A DNA stretch of 29,935 nucleotides from a virus: the IMG/VR virus record IMGVR_UViG_3300007735_000969, positions 1-29,935 of that record. One strand, written 5' to 3'. How positions within the stretch are numbered: the first letter of the stretch is position 1; the number at the start of each line of letters is the position of its first letter. The translations under genes were made by a program, and so were the position numbers. Under the pieces are notes generated by a model. The model made no database searches, was not told the origin of the DNA, and saw only the letters and a list, made by a program, of their open reading frames with translations. Positions 12,464 to 19,936 of the stretch are shown here, one piece after another.

Positions 12464-15400
12464 TAGCCCTGGAACGACTGCATCCCGGTCTCCTGGGCCG
12501 CCGCCTGCTGCTGCTCCGCCGTCAACGGAAGCGCGTTGATGCGACGGGCCTCCGCCCGCTGACGGGCCGTGTTGGCGCCCGTGATGGCTTCCTCCGCCAG
12601 CCCCAGGTTGGCCGCCCGTCCGGACGCCATCTGCTGGAACAACGGCCTCTGCTCCGGCGGCATGCGGTCCAGGATGCGCTCGGTCCGGCTGACCAGCCTG
12701 TTCTCCATCGCCGCATCCAGCTGGTCCTTGCTGATCGTCAGGTCCATCCCGTACCGCCGCTTGAACTCGGCCTTGATCGACTGCATCTTCGGGATCTCGT
12801 TGCTCAGCAGGGCCGCAATCGCCCGCCTCCGGTACTCCACGATCTGCTCACGGTTCTTCAACAGGTACCCGTCGAAGTCCGCCGTCTGCTGGAACTGGCC
12901 CATGTCCACGCCCAGCTGCTTCGCGAAGATCATGCCCGGGCTCTGGTAGTCGATCAGGGTTCCATCGGCCTTGTAGACCGCGACCATGCCCTCCGGGGTC
13001 CGTTGCTTGAAGTCCACATACGTCTTCTGCAGCGCACCCGGCAGCCCGAACAGCGGACTCTCCGGCAGGTTCTGGCTCAGGTTGAGGGCCCGCGAGATCG
13101 CGATACCCCCCGGCACCAGTCTCGGGATGTTGTTCTGCAGGAGCTCCCGCTGCCCGGGGTCCAGCGCACCGCGCACGATGTTCATCGGGATGTCGACCAC
13201 CGGGGGAATCGGGATGTACTCGTTCCCCTCCTGGAAGAACCTATCGCCACCGACCACCTGCGTCAGGCTGGCCCCGAACAGACCCGGGCTCAGGTCCACC
13301 CCGAACGTGTTCTTCCCCACCTCGTAGAAGATCGCGCTGGTGCCCATGCCCCTGATGAAGTCCTGCGTGATTCCCTTCAGCGCACCCCGGTCTCCGAGCC
13401 GTGCGCTCTGGTACGTCAGCGCCGTCGCACTCCGCAACGGGAAGCTGAGGAACTGGCGGAACAGCGGGTTGTTGCCGACGCGGCCCAGCGGTCCCACGCC
13501 CTGGAACGCCAGCGGCGTGTTCAACGTGTTGCCGCCGAACTGCGTGGCGCTCACCATCTCGTCGACGTCGCCGAGCATCCTGTAGTAGTCCGCGCTTCCC
13601 CGCGACACGTTCCGTCCTGCGGCCCGGTACGCATTCTCCACCGAGTGCGCGGCCACGCTGCGGTTCAGCCACTCCGCCTTCTCGAACAGCTTCATCGGGT
13701 AGTCGAAGAAGTACGACTCCTTCTTGGCTACGTTGCCCAGCGCATCGCCCTTGTACGAGATCGTGTCCAGCGTCGAGAACGTGTCCCTTCCGATCTGGAT
13801 CAGGTTCTCTCCGTCCACGTTCGAGTACTTGAAGTGCTTGTTGATCAGCTTCAGGTGCTCGTCGTCCGTGAGCGCCCGGAACCCGTACTTCCCGACGCGC
13901 TCGCTCATGTACCCGCCGAGCTCCTTGAACGCCTGCGTGTATCCCTTCAGCACGTTCCCGAGTCCGCCATACGTGCTCGCCAGCAGCAGCGGCTGCATCA
14001 TGTTCATCGTCACGGACGCCAGGTTCAGGCCCAGGTGCGTCACGTAGAAGTACTTCGCCAGCGCACCGCTGATGCTCTTGGCCTCTCCGAACGACAGCTC
14101 CGCGTTTGCGACCTCGTCCAGCCTTCTGTACAGCCCCTGGCCCCAGCTGCCCGCACCCTTCATCGCCTTGCCGATCCCGGAGTCCAGCATCGCGCGGATG
14201 CCCTCCTTGCCCTTGATCAGCGCCATGTGCGTGGCCACGTGCTCGACCTTCTGCACCCCCACTGATTGGCGCAGGATGACCTCCAGGGCCTCCTTCGCGA
14301 ACCGATCCTCCAGCAGGAAGTGCTGGTCGTGCAGCACCTGCGCCAGGCTGGTGCGGCCGTCCATGCCCGGGTTCGTGACCCGCGAGTCCGCCAGGGCCTT
14401 CAGCTTCTCCGGCTTCGCCGTGCCGAGCACGTCCTTGATCCGCTGCTCGAGGCGCGGCAGCTGGTCCGTCGTCTGCACGTACAGCGCATGGCTGACCCCG
14501 GTGTCCCGAAAGTAGCGGCTCAGCGACTCCTGCGTGTTGATGCGGTACGTCCGGGCCACGTCGCCACGGTCCTGGATCTTCCGGATCCGCGCCCTTGTCT
14601 TGTTCAGCAGCTTGTCCCCCTCCTGGGTGCGGCCGAACATCGTCAGCACATCCTCGAGATCGTCGGGATCCCACTGCCCGGACGCCGACCGCCTGCTGAT
14701 CGAGGCCCCGGTCGCCACGAGCGCACGGCTCCTGCGCTGCTCCATCAGCGCGGCCGCGTTCGTCGTGCCCTTCAGGTCCACCAGGTTCCTCGGCATGTAG
14801 AACTCGGGCTGCGCCTCGATGACGTCCTTCACCATGGCGCGGAACTGGTCCACCCCCACTGCTCCGGAGCGCACGGCCTCGGCCATCTCGGGCCCCAGCA
14901 GCATCGCCGACACCTCGACGCCGCTGCCCTTCATCGCGCTCTTGTCCGAGAGCCCGTACCGGAGGCCCTGCCAGATGCGGAGGATCTTCTGCTCGTCCGC
15001 CTCGAAGACCCCGGTCCGCTGGAACACGTCGTCCTTGCCGAACAGCCGGGCCCGCCTCTGCTGCTGGGCCTGGCGCATCGCATCCCGCAGCTCCAGCAGT
15101 CCCATCCTGCCCAGCTCCGCGTCCATGTCCAGGGCCACGTACCGGGGCCTTGCCTTCTGCACCACCTTGAGAACCCCGTTCTTCACCACGGGGATCTTCT
15201 CCACCAGGTCCCGGTCGAATCCGTTCAGCGAGACCCACAGCGCGTGAGCCGCCCGCTTCACCTGGGCCTTCTTCGCTGGATCCGCGATACGCTCGAAGTT
15301 CAGCGTGTCCACGCCCATGCGCTCGAGCGACTTCCGCAGCGGTTCCGCCACGGACGCCATCATCTCGCGCTCCATGGTGTCGACGCCCTTGGTGAACGCC

Positions 15401-15822
15401 TGCACCGCCGGGGTCAGCGCCGTGCCCTGGAACTTCTGCATCGGCGCCAGCATTCCCAGCGCCGAGTGGAGACCGCCCTGCTCCTTCACGAACGGACTGA
15501 ACCGCTCGCCCAGGTCGAAGATGGCCTTGCCCGTCCGGCTCAGGGCCTGCCCGGCCACCGGGCTCGTGACCGCCATCAGCAGCACGAACGGATTGGTGAC
15601 CACGTCCACCACCGAGTCCGTGATCGCGTTCCTTCCGATCCGGTCCTTCAACCGATCGGTGAACAGATCGCGCTCCTTCGGCGTCAGGGTGTCGACGTCG
15701 ACCAGCGTCTGCAGCGCACCCTTGACGGTGAGCTCGTTGTCGAGGGCCTGCGTCAGCAGCAGCGACGGCTTCTCGTAGCTTGCGAGCTGCTCGAACGGAA
15801 GTGCCATCGGGATCTGGCTCAT
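12460..15822 (-). CDS. Large putative internal virion (DNA ejection) protein, 1120 aa
   Basis: ATG at 15822, stop at 12460, the last and largest-but-one gene of the leftward block. The protein is mostly helical and charged, with some hydrophobic stretches: VVDVVTNPFVLLMAVTSPVA near residue 72, and LGLNLASVTMNMMQPLLLAS and GMGTSAIFYEVG in the second half. The C-terminal region is Ala/Gln-rich. Large size, position at the end of the virion operon after other Gln/Ala-rich proteins, and scattered membrane-active segments resemble the T7 gp16-type internal proteins that form the ejection channel; there is no recognised N-terminal lytic transglycosylase motif. The call rests on architecture and gene order, not on a specific motif. 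Two exact repeat copies, at 14254-14264 and 14851-14861, encode SVGV and AVGV on the sense strand. Confidence 0.6.
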   Translation of the reverse strand: MSQIPMALPFEQLASYEKPSLLLTQALDNELTVKGALQTLVDVDTLTPKERDLFTDRLKDRIGRNAITDSVVDVVTNPFVLLMAVTSPVAGQALSRTGKAIFDLGERFSPFVKEQGGLHSALGMLAPMQKFQGTALTPAVQAFTKGVDTMEREMMASVAEPLRKSLERMGVDTLNFERIADPAKKAQVKRAAHALWVSLNGFDRDLVEKIPVVKNGVLKVVQKARPRYVALDMDAELGRMGLLELRDAMRQAQQQRRARLFGKDDVFQRTGVFEADEQKILRIWQGLRYGLSDKSAMKGSGVEVSAMLLGPEMAEAVRSGAVGVDQFRAMVKDVIEAQPEFYMPRNLVDLKGTTNAAALMEQRRSRALVATGASISRRSASGQWDPDDLEDVLTMFGRTQEGDKLLNKTRARIRKIQDRGDVARTYRINTQESLSRYFRDTGVSHALYVQTTDQLPRLEQRIKDVLGTAKPEKLKALADSRVTNPGMDGRTSLAQVLHDQHFLLEDRFAKEALEVILRQSVGVQKVEHVATHMALIKGKEGIRAMLDSGIGKAMKGAGSWGQGLYRRLDEVANAELSFGEAKSISGALAKYFYVTHLGLNLASVTMNMMQPLLLASTYGGLGNVLKGYTQAFKELGGYMSERVGKYGFRALTDDEHLKLINKHFKYSNVDGENLIQIGRDTFSTLDTISYKGDALGNVAKKESYFFDYPMKLFEKAEWLNRSVAAHSVENAYRAAGRNVSRGSADYYRMLGDVDEMVSATQFGGNTLNTPLAFQGVGPLGRVGNNPLFRQFLSFPLRSATALTYQSARLGDRGALKGITQDFIRGMGTSAIFYEVGKNTFGVDLSPGLFGASLTQVVGGDRFFQEGNEYIPIPPVVDIPMNIVRGALDPGQRELLQNNIPRLVPGGIAISRALNLSQNLPESPLFGLPGALQKTYVDFKQRTPEGMVAVYKADGTLIDYQSPGMIFAKQLGVDMGQFQQTADFDGYLLKNREQIVEYRRRAIAALLSNEIPKMQSIKAEFKRRYGMDLTISKDQLDAAMENRLVSRTERILDRMPPEQRPLFQQMASGRAANLGLAEEAITGANTARQRAEARRINALPLTAEQQQAAAQETGMQSFQGY

Positions 15823-15837
15823 GTCCTAAGTATCTCC

Positions 15838-15898
15838 GAAACAAGAAGAGGCCACCCATTCGGATGGCCCCTTCCGGAGGTAGAAAGATGCTTGTTTC
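15838..15898 (-). terminator. Intrinsic-terminator-like hairpin inside a larger inverted repeat
   Basis: Read on the minus strand, 15869-15850 forms an eight-pair stem, GGCCATCC with GGGTGGCC (one U-G pair), closed by the tetraloop GAAU. It is followed by the pyrimidine-rich tail TCTTCTTGTTTC. This is a good Rho-independent terminator directly after the stop at 15897. An outer eight-base inverted repeat, GAAACAAG (15838-15845) and CTTGTTTC (15891-15898), encloses it. The terminator would reduce transcription of the 1120-residue protein gene, which begins only 16 bases past the structure. Confidence 0.65.
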
Positions 15899-16337
15899 AG
15901 AACGTGCTCCGCCACCGGATCCGCACGTTGATGCTGCCTGCGACTCCCGCGAAGTCCCCGCTGTTCAACAACCACAGGGCGCTTCCCGAAGGCACCAGGT
16001 TGTTCTGGGTGCTCACCGTGAACCCGCTCGTGGTCCCGGTCTCCGCCAGAACCGGATACGACCCCCCGGTTGTCAGCGCCAGTCCCGTCGTCACGTCGAC
16101 CTGTCCCGTCGGCGGGCTCGCGTAGTTCGGGACCGTCGTTCCGGGAACCGCCACCACCTTCGTGGTCAGGTTCTGGTTGACGGAGTCCTCCACATACACG
16201 CCCACCGAATCGACCACGATGTTCCTGTCCGGAAACAACACCGGATACTTGCCGTGGTTCGGTGCATGCACCGTCACGCTCGTGACCTGGAAGTCCCCCG
16301 GATAGTACCGGGACACCAGCGGGATCTGTCCGGCCAC
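15897..16337 (-). CDS. Virion-like protein, paralogue A of a tandem pair, 146 aa
   Basis: Starts at GTG 16337, preceded on the minus strand by GGAGG five bases away, and ends at 15897. It begins MAGQIPL, has YYPGDF near residue 13, then a beta-rich Thr/Val/Gly sequence (NIVVDSVGVYVED, NLVPSGSALWLLNSGDF), and ends SINVRIRWRSTF. The next gene upstream encodes a protein with the same start, the same core phrases and the same ending, so the two arose by tandem duplication. The beta-rich, low-charge composition and place in the virion operon point to a structural protein such as a decoration or tail-surface protein; that is inference. Its stop is followed at once by a terminator-like hairpin. Confidence 0.7.
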   Translation of the reverse strand: MAGQIPLVSRYYPGDFQVTSVTVHAPNHGKYPVLFPDRNIVVDSVGVYVEDSVNQNLTTKVVAVPGTTVPNYASPPTGQVDVTTGLALTTGGSYPVLAETGTTSGFTVSTQNNLVPSGSALWLLNSGDFAGVAGSINVRIRWRSTF

Positions 16338-16349
16338 GGTCGCCTCCGA

Positions 16350-16820
16350 TCAGAGCTGGCTGCGGTACCGGATCTGGATGGAACCGCGCTCGACGCCCGT
16401 GAGCGAGATGCTGGCGACCCACCAGATGGTGGAGCCAGCCGGGACCAGGTTGTTGACCGGAACACCGTTTGACTTCACCAGGTCGAACCCGGAGGTGACG
16501 CCACTGATGTACCGATTGCTTGGTCCTCCGGAGACAGGAGACCCACCCGTCATCGCGATGGCGGTGGTGACGTTGAACGTCGTGCCCGTCGAGTTGCCGG
16601 AAACGTACGTCGGAGAGGCGTTGTCGGTGACATACGCCACACGCAGGTTGGTGGTGCTGTCCGGGCCGTCATTGATCGTGACGATCACCGAGTCGATGAT
16701 CAGGTTCCGATCTGCGTACAGCATGACGCACGAGCTCGCCATGGCCTGGTAGATCGGGAATGTCACCGTCGCGAAGTCGTTGGGGTAGTACTTGGTGTCG
16801 AGCGGGATCTGTCCGGCCAT
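16350..16820 (-). CDS. Virion-like protein, paralogue B of a tandem pair, 156 aa
   Basis: ATG at 16820 with a good Shine-Dalgarno on the minus strand (GAGGTGA). It shares with its neighbour MAGQIPL, YYPNDF, DRNLIIDSV (DRNIVVDSV in the other), VNNLVPAGSTIWW (QNNLVPSGSALWL) and the ending SIQIRYRSQL (SINVRIRWRSTF). The rest differs, so the copies are old or evolve fast. It is also beta-rich and probably part of the virion. Whether the two form a mixed oligomer is unknown. No outside family is recognised. Confidence 0.7.
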   Translation of the reverse strand: MAGQIPLDTKYYPNDFATVTFPIYQAMASSCVMLYADRNLIIDSVIVTINDGPDSTTNLRVAYVTDNASPTYVSGNSTGTTFNVTTAIAMTGGSPVSGGPSNRYISGVTSGFDLVKSNGVPVNNLVPAGSTIWWVASISLTGVERGSIQIRYRSQL

Positions 16821-16828
16821 GGGTCACC

Positions 16829-17335
16829 TCATTGGGAGTCTACGAGAGCCTGTACGATATCGGGAGAATCGGGGTTTGCCTGGGGGTTTCCAAAGCCACC
16901 TGTGGCCATCTGGTACGCGACGCTCTCGAGGAAGTCGCTTCGCTGCCCGCCACCGATCACGACCGCGCCCTGCGGCAATGTCCTTCCGACCAGCAGCTGG
17001 TTGTACAGCTGGGGGTTCGCGGCCGCCAGCCGCATCATGTTGTCGGCCATGGCCCTCTGGAGCCGCTGGGCCTTCATCGCCTGGGCCGCCTGGTACCTCT
17101 GCCTCTTCAGCTCTTCCTTGATGTCCCGGTCGTACCCGGTGAACTCCTGCTTGACCGCGCTGCCCAGTCCCTGCGCGATGTCCACGCCGAACAGCGCCGT
17201 CGGAACACCGACACCGAGGCCGACCATCGGACTGCTGAAGTCGAGCCCAATACCCTTGGCTCCTCTGCCGACCTTACGGAGCGGATCCACCAGGCCCGAC
17301 AGTCCCTTGAACGCCGACGCCGCGATGCGACTCAT
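16829..17335 (-). CDS. Hypothetical virion-operon protein, 168 aa
   Basis: ATG 17335 shares ATGA with the upstream gene's stop. The first half is Gly-rich and mildly hydrophobic (GLSGLVDPLRKVGRGAKGIG, PMVGLGVGVPTALFGVDIAQ). The second half is a charged helix (DRDIKEELKRQRYQAAQAMK, AQRLQRAMADNMMRLAAANP), and the C-terminus is Gly/Asn-rich. The mixture of a Gly-rich membrane-active segment with an amphipathic helix resembles small internal virion proteins that go out with the DNA in podoviruses. No family is recognised and no catalytic motif was seen. Confidence 0.65.
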   Translation of the reverse strand: MSRIAASAFKGLSGLVDPLRKVGRGAKGIGLDFSSPMVGLGVGVPTALFGVDIAQGLGSAVKQEFTGYDRDIKEELKRQRYQAAQAMKAQRLQRAMADNMMRLAAANPQLYNQLLVGRTLPQGAVVIGGGQRSDFLESVAYQMATGGFGNPQANPDSPDIVQALVDSQ

Positions 17336-17700
17336 GGCTGCACCTCGATCCACTGGTAGCTCTCGTTTCGTTCCGCCATCCGTTCCGCCACCTTGCGGTC
17401 CACGATGGTCGCGATCCCGATCACGCTCTTGCCCTCGTCGGCGAGGTACCTGGACCACACGAAGCTGCGATCCTTCCTCCGCAACCGCGCCGACTTGCTG
17501 AGCTCCCACAGGAACCTGCGGACATGGGCCTTCGCCTTGAGCTCGCGACCCTCGACCACCATCGGTTCCCGGGTCACGTTGAGCAGCACCCCCACTGACC
17601 TGGATTCAGTGGGGGTGATCTTGACCAGGCCGAACCCACGTGCGTTGTGGGACTCGACCAGGTCGTGCGAGAGCTGCTTCACGTCGTCGAGCTGCGTCAT
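17332..17700 (-). CDS. Hypothetical basic protein, 122 aa
   Basis: ATG 17700 overlaps the stop of the upstream gene by four bases, and its own stop overlaps the next start. The product is basic and soluble-looking, with LVKITPTESRSVGVLLNV in the first third, a helix VRRFLWELSKSARLRRKD, then a beta-like FVWSRYLADEGKSVIGIATIV and a short helical end. I do not recognise it. It is the gene that carries the perfect hairpin made of two repeat copies at 17587-17617: the codons for ITPT and SVGV are the two arms. It looks more like a small enzyme or regulator than a structural protein, though it is in the virion operon. Confidence 0.65.
   Translation of the reverse strand: MTQLDDVKQLSHDLVESHNARGFGLVKITPTESRSVGVLLNVTREPMVVEGRELKAKAHVRRFLWELSKSARLRRKDRSFVWSRYLADEGKSVIGIATIVDRKVAERMAERNESYQWIEVQP
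17587..17617. repeat. Perfect inverted repeat made of two CACCCCCACTG copies
   Basis: A forward exact copy (17587-17597) and a reverse exact copy (17607-17617) are separated by nine bases. The flanking A and T also pair, giving 12-base perfect arms (CACCCCCACTGA and TCAGTGGGGGTG) with a seven-base loop CCTGGAT. It lies within the coding sequence of the 122-residue protein and encodes ITPTESRSVGV. Confidence 0.95.
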
Positions 17701-19934
17701 CCGTACCTCGCCATCATCTCCTCGATGCTCGGGCGACTGGGCTGCGCCAGTGCTCCGAGCGAGGCCCGGTTGGCCTGGATCAGCGAGTTCATCGCCATGT
17801 CCTGAGTGTACTGCTGATTCATCTGGTCAAGCTGCTGCTGGCGCTGGATCGCCGCAAGGTCCACCATGCGCTGCATCTGACGGACCTGCTCCCGCCCGGC
17901 CAGCTCGCCCTGTGCGCCCTGCCCGACCGCGCTCAGGGCCTCGAGTGCGCGGAGCCTGCGCTCGTCCGCCGCATCCACGGTTCCCTGCTTTGCAAGGTCG
18001 AGAAGCTGGTACGCCGCGAACGCGCCGAACAACGGGCCCAGGAACCGCATCGCCCCGCCAGCTGCGCCAGCCGCGCCCATGCCGCCGCTCCCGGTGATCG
18101 ACGCCAGCCGCTTCCTGAGAGCCGCGACCCCCTTGCCCTTGCCGAGCCCGGTCTGCATCGGGCCCTTCTTCCAGGGACCAGCCTTGGCCTTCGGAGCAGG
18201 TGCACCCCCACTGGTCGCAGGTGCCGGAGCCGGAGCACCAGCGGGCGCCGGAGCACCGGGAGCCGTCGGCCCAAGAACGTCGCGCAGGGTGCCCTTCGGA
18301 GCGGGTGCCGCAGGCGCCGTAGCTGGAGCCGTCGCTGGTGCAGGAGCCGCCGCAGCCGCTGAAGCCGGAGCAGGTACGTTCGTCGTGCCGGGACGCTCGG
18401 CGATGATCTTCGCCGCAAGTTCGTTGCGAGCAGTTCGCTGAGCCTCGGTGGCCTTCCTGTATGACGAACCGTACTTGGCCTTGTCGGCACCTACGGCAGC
18501 GCCCCACGCCTTCTTCTCGGCGTCGGTCATCTCGACACGGTCCGTCTTACCCGTCGTCGAACCACGTGGTGCTCGCTTCTCCAGCTTGCCCTCGGCCTCG
18601 AGCTTGGCCACAAGTTCGCCACGGGCCGCCCGCTGCTCCGGAGTCCACTTGTTGGCCCGTGCAGCCTGGGCTCCGAAACCCTTGCCGTACTTCTCCGGAT
18701 CGGCATTGACGGCCTGCTGAAATGCAGTGAGTTCCTTCTTCGACGTCTCTGCTGGAGCAGCAGCTGCGGTCGGAGCGGCAGGTGCCGAAGGTGCCGGACC
18801 ACCATCCATGGATCGCTTTCCAGCAGGCGCTTCCGCCGCAGCAGGAGCAGCCGGAGCAGTGGCTTCCTTGGGACCTGCATCCATGGGCCGCTTGCCCTGG
18901 CTCTTGCGAGCCTCTTCGGGAACCGCCACGCGCTTGGCCGTCTCGAAACCGGGCGAGGCCTGCTTTACGGGAGACTCCGGCTTCGGAGCGGCAACCTCGG
19001 TCTCGCCGACCTTTGCGGAACCCACCTCGCCTGCGCGGGGCTTGCGGAACGTCAGCCTGTCGGAGCGGATCTTGCCTCCGCCCGCCGTGATCAATGACGA
19101 GTGCGCGTTCGAGATCTGCGTGTCGATCCCCTTCGGGACCGTCGTCGCCTTCAGCTGATCCTTGATCGTGTCGAAGCGCTTGATGTCGTCGTCCATGTCC
19201 GGAAGCGACGTGAGGCCGGACTGCTTGAAGGCCTCGTGAGCCATTGCCAACTCACCCAGTTTGTTACGGGTGGCCGTCGGCAGCGAGAGCGCCCTCTCCC
19301 CGAACGTGCTCCGAAGAACCCGATTCTGCACTTCAGCCGTGGAACGTCCCCAGTCTTCCTTGAAGTTCTTGGCCCGAAGTCCCTTGATACGGTCCTCGGG
19401 TGAACCCTTTTGCCTGAGTTCCTTCACTTCCTGACCATCGCCGTCGTAAGCGTCGACGATCTCCCCGTCCTTCACCGTCTTCTTGGAAAGACCCTCGATC
19501 GTGGGGGTCTTGCGGGCGTTGCGCTTGATGGCGTCCATCCGCTCCAGCTGTTCCTTGCGGGACGGCTTCGGGGTTCCGGCGGGCTCGGGAGTCTCGGCGG
19601 GAGGAGGGGCCTTTCCGGATTCGACGGCCTTGCGCTGCTCGAGTTCCTTGCGGGCAGCCTCGAGTTCGGCCTTCTCCTTCTCCGCTGCCGCGCTGGTCTC
19701 GGCGGCCTTCGTGTCCGGAACGAACGGTTTCTCGCCCGGAGCGGCCACGAGCTTGCCGTCCTTGTTGACGGAGATGACGTTCTGCTCCAGGAGCCCGCGC
19801 AGCGTGGCGGCCACTTCCTTGTTGGTTCCGGCCGCCTTGACGAGATCGTCGAGCGTGGCCTGCGTCAAGGCCCCTGCGCCCCACTCGTCGTTCAGCTTCT
19901 CGAGAAGGGCTTCGATGTTCTGCTTCTTCGCCAT
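17697..19934 (-). CDS. Long Ala/Pro/Lys-rich internal virion-like protein with internal repeats, 745 aa
   Basis: ATG 19934 with GGAGG seven bases upstream. The N-terminal 120 residues include a helical domain (MAKKQNIEALLEKLNDEWGA, then EVAATLRGLLEQNVISVNKD) and a Lys/Glu/Ala coiled coil. The middle is Ala/Pro-rich and low in complexity (long APAPATAP-type tracts near 520-590). Two imperfect repeats of about 48 residues lie at roughly 401-450 and 465-512, sharing 'A..AV.AD..KYG...', 'QR.AR.EL.AK..AE'. The C-terminus has a Gly/Ala hydrophobic stretch (GGMGAAGAAGGAMRFLGPLF) and a Gln-rich helix. Size, composition and position suggest an internal or tail-associated structural protein, but no family is recognised. 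A repeat copy at 18203-18213 encodes TSGG. Confidence 0.65.
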   Translation of the reverse strand: MAKKQNIEALLEKLNDEWGAGALTQATLDDLVKAAGTNKEVAATLRGLLEQNVISVNKDGKLVAAPGEKPFVPDTKAAETSAAAEKEKAELEAARKELEQRKAVESGKAPPPAETPEPAGTPKPSRKEQLERMDAIKRNARKTPTIEGLSKKTVKDGEIVDAYDGDGQEVKELRQKGSPEDRIKGLRAKNFKEDWGRSTAEVQNRVLRSTFGERALSLPTATRNKLGELAMAHEAFKQSGLTSLPDMDDDIKRFDTIKDQLKATTVPKGIDTQISNAHSSLITAGGGKIRSDRLTFRKPRAGEVGSAKVGETEVAAPKPESPVKQASPGFETAKRVAVPEEARKSQGKRPMDAGPKEATAPAAPAAAEAPAGKRSMDGGPAPSAPAAPTAAAAPAETSKKELTAFQQAVNADPEKYGKGFGAQAARANKWTPEQRAARGELVAKLEAEGKLEKRAPRGSTTGKTDRVEMTDAEKKAWGAAVGADKAKYGSSYRKATEAQRTARNELAAKIIAERPGTTNVPAPASAAAAAPAPATAPATAPAAPAPKGTLRDVLGPTAPGAPAPAGAPAPAPATSGGAPAPKAKAGPWKKGPMQTGLGKGKGVAALRKRLASITGSGGMGAAGAAGGAMRFLGPLFGAFAAYQLLDLAKQGTVDAADERRLRALEALSAVGQGAQGELAGREQVRQMQRMVDLAAIQRQQQLDQMNQQYTQDMAMNSLIQANRASLGALAQPSRPSIEEMMARYG

Positions 19935-19936
19935 GG

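Noticed and set aside
15877-16472. Plus-strand start with a good ribosome-binding site (GGAGG then ATG at 15887)
   Set aside because: The frame is antisense to the paralogous virion genes and gives a low-complexity Arg/Asp/Val product; the purine-rich stretch is better explained by the leftward hairpin region.
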